Source of the DNA: Actinokineospora alba
GTDB lineage: Bacteria > Actinomycetota > Actinomycetes > Mycobacteriales > Pseudonocardiaceae
Length of the DNA stretch: 64,000 nucleotides
Assembly (NCBI RefSeq): GCF_004362515.1
Contig: NZ_SNXU01000001.1
Location: 1,178,001 to 1,242,000 of the forward strand
Reading direction: 5' to 3'
A program made the translations under genes and the position numbers. The notes beneath the pieces are model-generated. The model was not told the origin of the DNA, ran no database searches, and worked only from the letters and a program-made list of their open reading frames with translations. How positions within the stretch are numbered: position 1 is the first letter of the stretch; the number at the start of each line of letters is the position of its first letter. This document shows positions 59,486 to 64,000 of this stretch, one piece after another.

Positions 59486-59547
59486 TCATCGGTTCTTCGG
59501 AGCTGATCGCCGCAGGGGTGGGTCCACGATCGGATGACTCGAAAGTC

Positions 59548-61080
59548 TTAGGCGACAGTGAAAAGCGATGAGTGCCAGCCGGTGGCGCCATCCGGGATCG
59601 GGGGCACGCGCCGGTCGGTCTGCGTCTGTCCATTTCGGTCGGTCGCGCGCACTTCGGCGCGGTGGCTGCCCGGGCCCAGGGGGAATTCGACGCTCCACAT
59701 GCGCCAGGTCTGGTCGTTGACCTCGTCGGCGAGCGTGGCCTGCTGCCACTGGCCGCCGTCGATCCGGACCTCGACTTTGTCGATGCCCACGTTCTGCGCC
59801 CACGCGATGCCGGCGACGGTGACCTTCCCGGGCGGGACCGTGGCGAAGCCGCGCGGCACGTCGATGCGCGACTGCGTCTTGATCGGCGCCTCCCGCGCCC
59901 AGCCGCGGTCCTCCCAGTAGAAGCTTCTGGAACCCGCCTTGATGACCTCCATGTCCACGACCCACTTGGTGGCCGAGACGTAGCCGTAGAGGCCGGGGAC
60001 GACCACGCGCGCGGGGAAGCCGTGTTCGAGCGGCAGCGGCTCGCCGTTCATGCCGATGGCGAGCAGCGCGCCGCGCCGTTCGTCCAGCAGGTCGGCGATC
60101 GGGGTGCCGGTGGTCCAGCCGTCCACGCTGGTGGAGAACAGCTGGTCGCCGCCGGGTTTGACGCCCGCCTCCAGCAGCAGGTCGCGCATCGGCACGCCGA
60201 TGAAGTTCGCGGTGGAGATGTACGGGCCGCCGACCTCGTTGGACACACACGTCATGGTGATCGTCTTCTCGACCAGCGGGCGGCCGCGGATGTCGTCGAA
60301 GTCGAGGTCGAGCTCGGTGTCGACCATCCCGTGGATCTTCAGCCGCCAGTCCTCGGCCCGCAGCCGGGGCACGGTGAGCGCGGTGTCGATCCGGTAGAAG
60401 TCGCGGTTGGCGGTGATGAACGTCGGCGTGCCCGTGGCCGCCAGGTCCGCGCCCGCCGGGATCGCGGGAGCGGGCGTGCGCGGAACGAGCTTTCCCACCC
60501 CGGCCCGGGACGCCTCGACGTCGACGCGGCGGGTGAGGAACTGCCCGGCCACGCCCATCAGCGCCGCGCCCGCCGCCACCCCACCCGTGATGAACAGGAA
60601 ATCGCGGCGCGACGAGCTGTCGGACTCGGCCTCGGACGCCCGACCGTGCAACCAGGTGAACACGCCCACACCGGCGAGCAGGCTCGCGGCGGGCGCGAGG
60701 ATGGCCAACTGGCCCAAGTCGGGGCGGTCGAGCACGGCCACCACCGCCAGGATTCCCAGCACCGCGGCCAACACCTGACCCGGCCGCGGGCTCCGCCGGG
60801 AGAGCAGACCCGCGACGACAGCGGCGGCGAGCAGCGTCAGCGCCATCCCACCGAGCAGCACGAGCTTGTCGTAGACGCCGAACGTGCGGATCGCGAAATC
60901 CTTCAGCGGGTGCGGCGTCAGGTCGATCGCGGCGTTGCCGACAGCGAGGTAGGGCGAGGCGTTCGGCCCGACGAAGCCCGCGACCAGGTGCCCGGCGGCG
61001 AGCGCGGCGGCGACGGAGACGACGCCGATGAGTGCGGCGACCCGGCGCGACAGGGTGCGGTCAGCGGTGTCCTCGTTCAT
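59548..61080 (-). CDS. Membrane-anchored molybdopterin-dependent oxidoreductase
   Basis: A 510-residue protein with four or five membrane segments in the first 190 residues and a sulfite-oxidase-type Moco domain: the Mo-ligand Cys in TMTCVSNEVGG, then LPLEHGFPARVVVPGLYGYV, and a C-terminal dimerisation domain (VEVRIDGGQWQQATL). Substrate unknown (sulfite, or protein methionine sulfoxide as in MsrP). ATG at 61080 lies at the predicted transcription start, so the mRNA may be leaderless. Confidence 0.9.
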   Translation of the reverse strand: MNEDTADRTLSRRVAALIGVVSVAAALAAGHLVAGFVGPNASPYLAVGNAAIDLTPHPLKDFAIRTFGVYDKLVLLGGMALTLLAAAVVAGLLSRRSPRPGQVLAAVLGILAVVAVLDRPDLGQLAILAPAASLLAGVGVFTWLHGRASEAESDSSSRRDFLFITGGVAAGAALMGVAGQFLTRRVDVEASRAGVGKLVPRTPAPAIPAGADLAATGTPTFITANRDFYRIDTALTVPRLRAEDWRLKIHGMVDTELDLDFDDIRGRPLVEKTITMTCVSNEVGGPYISTANFIGVPMRDLLLEAGVKPGGDQLFSTSVDGWTTGTPIADLLDERRGALLAIGMNGEPLPLEHGFPARVVVPGLYGYVSATKWVVDMEVIKAGSRSFYWEDRGWAREAPIKTQSRIDVPRGFATVPPGKVTVAGIAWAQNVGIDKVEVRIDGGQWQQATLADEVNDQTWRMWSVEFPLGPGSHRAEVRATDRNGQTQTDRRVPPIPDGATGWHSSLFTVA

Positions 61081-61082
61081 AC

Positions 61083-61110
61083 CGACTATTCGAACCCGGT
61101 CGGCCCCCGG
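61083..61110 (-). promoter_or_regulatory. SigK-like promoter candidate of the oxidoreductase
   Basis: On the minus strand CCATCC is followed after 15 bases by TCGAAT, then 7 bases to the ATG. This resembles the mycobacterial SigK promoter (CCATCC, 16-19 bases, CCGAAT) that drives mpt70/mpt83. No sigK gene is in the window. Spacing is slightly short. Confidence 0.35.
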
Positions 61111-61143
61111 ATGGACTTATCAGAGTCTTACGACTCGAACGGG

Positions 61144-61377
61144 TTACGTCAGAGCGGCCCGCAGCCGCGGCTCCTCGACCTTCCAGTACCCGTGCTCCTC
61201 GCCGTCGACGAGGATCACCGGCACCCGGTCGCCGTACTCGGCGCGCAGCTCCGGGTCGCTGTCGACGTCGGCGGTGTCCCACTCGACCCCCAGGTCGGCG
61301 CAGATCCGCTCGACGTCGGCCTTGGCCACGTCGCAGGCGTGGCAGTCCTGCCTCGTCATCACAGTCACCCTGGTCAC
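61144..61377 (-). CDS. Glutaredoxin-like protein
   Basis: A 77-residue thioredoxin-fold protein with active site C12-H-A-C15 (RQDCHACD) and cis-Pro region DRVPVILVDGEEHG. Family DUF836/glutaredoxin-like. A comparable gene lies near rex in other actinobacteria. GTG start overlaps the ligase stop (GTGA). Confidence 0.88.
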   Translation of the reverse strand: MTRVTVMTRQDCHACDVAKADVERICADLGVEWDTADVDSDPELRAEYGDRVPVILVDGEEHGYWKVEEPRLRAALT

Positions 61378-62891
61378 GGCGTGACGCTACCTCGCAGGCC
61401 CGCCCGGCGGAGCTTGCCCATGACCGAGTGCGGCAGGGACTTCGCGAACTCGACGGTGGCCGGGATCTTGAACTTCGCGAGCCGCTCCGCGCAGTGCGCG
61501 CGCAGGGCGTCCTCGCTGAGTTCGGCGCCGGGGACGAGGACCACGACGATCTTGACGTGCTCGCCGGTGCGCTCGTCGGGCTCGCCGACGGCGGCGGCCT
61601 CGGCGACGACGTCGAGCTCGGCGACGACCTGCTCCACCTCGTGCGGGTAGACGTTGAAGCCGTTGACGATGATCAGGTCGTTGGCCCGGTCGATGAGGTG
61701 CAGGTCGCCGTCCTCGTCGAAGTAGCCGACGTCGCCGGTGCGGAACCAGCCCTCGGCGTCGGGACCGCCTTCGCCGTCTGGCCAGTACCCGCTGAACAGG
61801 TTGGCGCCGCGGGCGGAGACCAGGCCGGTGTCGGTGGCCTCGTCGGTGAGGTCGGCGGTGAACTCGTCGGGGTCGGTGAGCGCCACGACCGGGTTGCCCT
61901 CGCTGTCGACGAGCCGCAGCTCCACGCCCGGGATCGCGCGGCCGACCGAGCCGGGCTTGGCGACGCCGCCTACCAGGGTCGAGGTGAGGACCGGGCCGGT
62001 CTCGGTCAGGCCGTAGCCCTCGAAGACGGCCAGGCCGGTCTCCTGGCGGAACAGCGCGAGGGTGGCGGCGTCGAGCGGGGCCGCGCCGGAGGTGCAGACC
62101 CGGACGGTGGACAGCGCTTCGCCCAGCCGCTCGTGGCCCGCGGCGACGAACGCCTGGTAGATCGCGGGGACACCGATGACGGTGGTGACCCGGTGCTCCT
62201 GGCAGGCGGTCAGGGCGGTCTCGACGCCGAACTTGTCGAGCAGCACCGCCGTGGCGCCCGCGGCGGCGACCTGCCACAGCCCGGACAGGCCATAGGCGTG
62301 CGACAGCGGGACGGTCAGCAGGACGCGGTCGCCGGAGATGACCGGCGCCGGGTGCAGCGCGGCGCACTGCTCGACGTTGGTCAGCAGCGCCCGGTGCGAC
62401 AGCATCACGCCGCGCGGGGTTCCGCCGGTGCCCGAGGTGTAGGCGAGAACCGCGAGGTCCTCCCCGCTACGGGTGGTCTTCGGCGCGGGTTCGAAGGGGT
62501 CGGTCGCGTCGAGGTCGGGCAGCGCGACGGCGGTGACGTCGGGCGAACTCAGGTCGCCAGCCGTGAACGCGGCCCCGCTGTGCGCCAGGACCCGCTCGAT
62601 CTCGCGTGGTGCCGCATCGGTGCCGATCGGCACGACCGCCCCACCCGCCCGAAGCACGCCGAAGAGGGCCACGACGGACTCCGCGGTGTTGGGCAGGCGC
62701 AGCGCGACCCGGTCGCCCGCGGCGAGACCCGCTCCCACCAGCGCCGAGGCAAACCGCTCGACGAGCTCACCGACCTGCTGCCAAGTGAGTGAACGCGCGC
62801 CCGAGATATCGACCAGCGCCAAGTGCCGGGGTACTTTTTCGCAGGTTCGCGCCATCAGATCCGCCACCGTGCCGGTCGGCGTACGGGCCAT
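61374..62891 (-). CDS. AMP-dependent fatty-acid/aryl CoA ligase
   Basis: A 505-residue ANL-superfamily enzyme: P-loop AYTSGTGGTPRGVMLSH, then GVPAIYQAF, FEGYGLTETGPV, GWFRTGDVGYF, VNGFNVYPHEVE and a C-terminal SVMGKLRRAGLR with the catalytic Lys. Likely a long- or medium-chain acyl-CoA synthetase; substrate not decidable. ATG at 62891. Divergent from the sigma factor gene. Confidence 0.88.
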   Translation of the reverse strand: MARTPTGTVADLMARTCEKVPRHLALVDISGARSLTWQQVGELVERFASALVGAGLAAGDRVALRLPNTAESVVALFGVLRAGGAVVPIGTDAAPREIERVLAHSGAAFTAGDLSSPDVTAVALPDLDATDPFEPAPKTTRSGEDLAVLAYTSGTGGTPRGVMLSHRALLTNVEQCAALHPAPVISGDRVLLTVPLSHAYGLSGLWQVAAAGATAVLLDKFGVETALTACQEHRVTTVIGVPAIYQAFVAAGHERLGEALSTVRVCTSGAAPLDAATLALFRQETGLAVFEGYGLTETGPVLTSTLVGGVAKPGSVGRAIPGVELRLVDSEGNPVVALTDPDEFTADLTDEATDTGLVSARGANLFSGYWPDGEGGPDAEGWFRTGDVGYFDEDGDLHLIDRANDLIIVNGFNVYPHEVEQVVAELDVVAEAAAVGEPDERTGEHVKIVVVLVPGAELSEDALRAHCAERLAKFKIPATVEFAKSLPHSVMGKLRRAGLRGSVTP

Positions 62892-63105
62892 GTGTTCGAC
62901 CTCATCTCCGCGGGAAGCAGGGGGAAAATCACAGGGATACGCAGTGTGGCACGGGTCACCAACGTCACGGTTAACTACCCACTGCGTCACATTCTTGGAC
63001 CTCAAGCTTGTTGGCTACTACAAAGTAACTACCACTGAGGCCCTGATTGACGACCTCCGGCGGACACGGCCGCCGAAGACCGCGTGAGGAGTGTGCGGCT
63101 GCTTG

Positions 63106-63831
63106 ATGACCCGCCAGACGCGACCGACCACGGCGCCCGCCGTGCCGCAGGCCCGCCCCTCGACGGATCGGGCCCTGTCGCCGCGCGACGACACCTTGCC
63201 GGTCGACGCCGATGCCGAGGCCGAACCGATGACTGAACCGGACGCCATCCCCGCGGGCCCGGACGTTCCCGACACCGACGCGGCGCACGCGGCGGCGTGG
63301 GAGCTGGTCGGCGCGGCCCAGGGCGGGGACACCCACGCCTTCGGCCTGCTCTATGACCGCTACGTCGACATGGTGTTCCGGTACGTCCTGTTCCGGGTCG
63401 GCGACCGTGAGCTGGCCGAGGACGTCACCAGTGAGACCTTCCTGCGCGCGCTGCGCAGGATCACGTCGGTCAGCTACCAGGGCCGTGACGTGGGCGCGTG
63501 GTTCGTCACCATCGCGCGCAACCTCGTGCTCGACCACGTGAAGTCCAGCCGGTTCCGGCTGGAGATCACCACGTCGGAGATCCGGGACTCCGAGCGCACG
63601 GAGGCCGGTCCCGAACAGCAGGTGATGTCGAAGGTGACCCGCGAGGCGCTGCTCGTCTGCGTCCAGCAGCTCGGCGAGGACCAGCGCGAGTGCATCGTGC
63701 TGCGGTTCCTGCAGGGCCTGTCGGTCGCCGAGACGGCGCACATCATGAACCGCAACGAGGGGGCCGTGAAGGCCCTCCAGCACCGAGCCGTGCGCAGGCT
63801 CGCACAATTGTTGCCCTCGGAAATTCGGTAA
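63106..63831 (+). CDS. bldN: ECF sigma factor, BldN-like
   Basis: A 241-residue sigma factor. Region 2 (AFGLLYDRYVDMVFRYVLFR to GAWFVTIARNLVLDHVKSSR) and region 4 (LGEDQRECIVLRFLQGLSVA to NEGAVKALQHRAVRRLAQLL) are complete. The first 65 residues form a Pro/Asp-rich extension, as in Streptomyces BldN, which is made as a pro-protein and lies near rex. ATG at 63106 is annotated; the in-frame GTG at 63091 lies too close to GAGGA. Confidence 0.88.
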   Translation: MTRQTRPTTAPAVPQARPSTDRALSPRDDTLPVDADAEAEPMTEPDAIPAGPDVPDTDAAHAAAWELVGAAQGGDTHAFGLLYDRYVDMVFRYVLFRVGDRELAEDVTSETFLRALRRITSVSYQGRDVGAWFVTIARNLVLDHVKSSRFRLEITTSEIRDSERTEAGPEQQVMSKVTREALLVCVQQLGEDQRECIVLRFLQGLSVAETAHIMNRNEGAVKALQHRAVRRLAQLLPSEIR

Positions 63832-63968
63832 AAGGTTCACCCTGCAGAGTGGACCTGCCCAGGACGGCATCGATGCCGTAACCCCGGGCACCGGCACTCG
63901 TTTCACACAGCGGGGATCAATATCCGGTTTCCTGGGGATTCAGCAGGGCCAACACGAGTCGGAGTGGG

Positions 63969-64000
63969 ATGGTGGAAAGCGGATCGGGGCCGCGTAGCCC
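63969..64000 (+). CDS. Possible start of the next gene (N-terminal fragment)
   Basis: ATG at 63969 (MVESGSGPRS) lies 4 bases after GGAG and about 140 bases beyond the sigma factor. Only ten codons are visible. In relatives an anti-sigma factor or a DUF5667 protein gene follows the BldN-type gene; nothing in the sequence proves that here. Confidence 0.35.
   Translation, partial: MVESGSGPRS

Overview
The window is high-GC, densely packed chromosomal DNA from an actinobacterium. Gene content points to the Pseudonocardiales (Actinokineospora/Saccharothrix/Lentzea-like): type I NADH dehydrogenase, a complete-looking Actinobacteria-type menaquinone set, BldC and a BldN-like sigma factor, a conservon, Scr1/DUF397 regulators and System II cytochrome c maturation. 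Several gene orders match mycobacteria (menD-DUF3592 gene; mannosyltransferase-menG; hemL-phosphatase-resA-ccdA-resB-ccsB) and Streptomyces (rex-hemA-hemC-hemD near bldN). Genus cannot be fixed from sequence alone. No tRNA, rRNA, insertion sequence, prophage or CRISPR array was seen.

Layout. 1-1050 is the start of the nuo operon (nuoA, nuoB, first codons of nuoC, minus strand). 1340-6488 holds menJ, a DUF4328 protein, and two glycosyltransferases plus menG. 6641-7474 is an inositol-phosphatase family gene. 7585-11504 is an iron-siderophore ABC importer under an iron box. 11573-15226 is the phenylacetyl-CoA epoxidase operon paaABCDE. 15269-23119 carries menD, menB, menE, an arylamine N-acetyltransferase and unknown genes. 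23185-25873 is a cluster of small regulators. 25969-26841 is menA. 26834-33458 is a seven-gene run of overlapping genes: an NrtABC/SsuABC-type importer followed by a conservon (histidine kinase, roadblock, DUF742, GTPase). 33798-35939 is a four-gene type VII secretion-type cassette. 36032-38864 holds cds1, small membrane genes, an Lrp regulator, bldC and a small membrane protein. 40259-41770 is a ParA/MinD-like ATPase with a decapeptide-repeat N-terminus. 41864-48265 is cytochrome c maturation plus hemL. 48294-51896 holds small membrane proteins and a SIS-domain protein. 52672-58338 is rex-hemA-hemC-hemD-hemB. 58802-62891 holds a fasciclin lipoprotein, a molybdopterin oxidoreductase, a glutaredoxin and an AMP-ligase. 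63106-63831 is a bldN-like ECF sigma factor.

How it works together. Much of the window serves respiration: NADH entry (nuo), quinone supply (men genes), heme (hem genes) and cytochrome c assembly. The NADH/NAD+ sensor Rex is encoded here, and four Rex-operator-like palindromes are visible: two before nuoA, one touching the ribosome binding site of menJ, and one before rex itself. This suggests one redox switch over NADH oxidation, menaquinone side-chain saturation and tetrapyrrole synthesis.

Non-coding structure. Three intergenic tracts (18168-18703, 38865-40258, 58611-58801) are built from a GRACTC-type word recurring about every 21 bp. At four genes the tract begins at or just after the stop codon with a shared GCGAGTC-type word. 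A separate pair of 94-bp palindromes lies between the convergent SIS gene and hemB, with differences in one arm largely compensated in the other. These, the transporter-conservon coupling and the menJ Rex site are the observations most worth following up.
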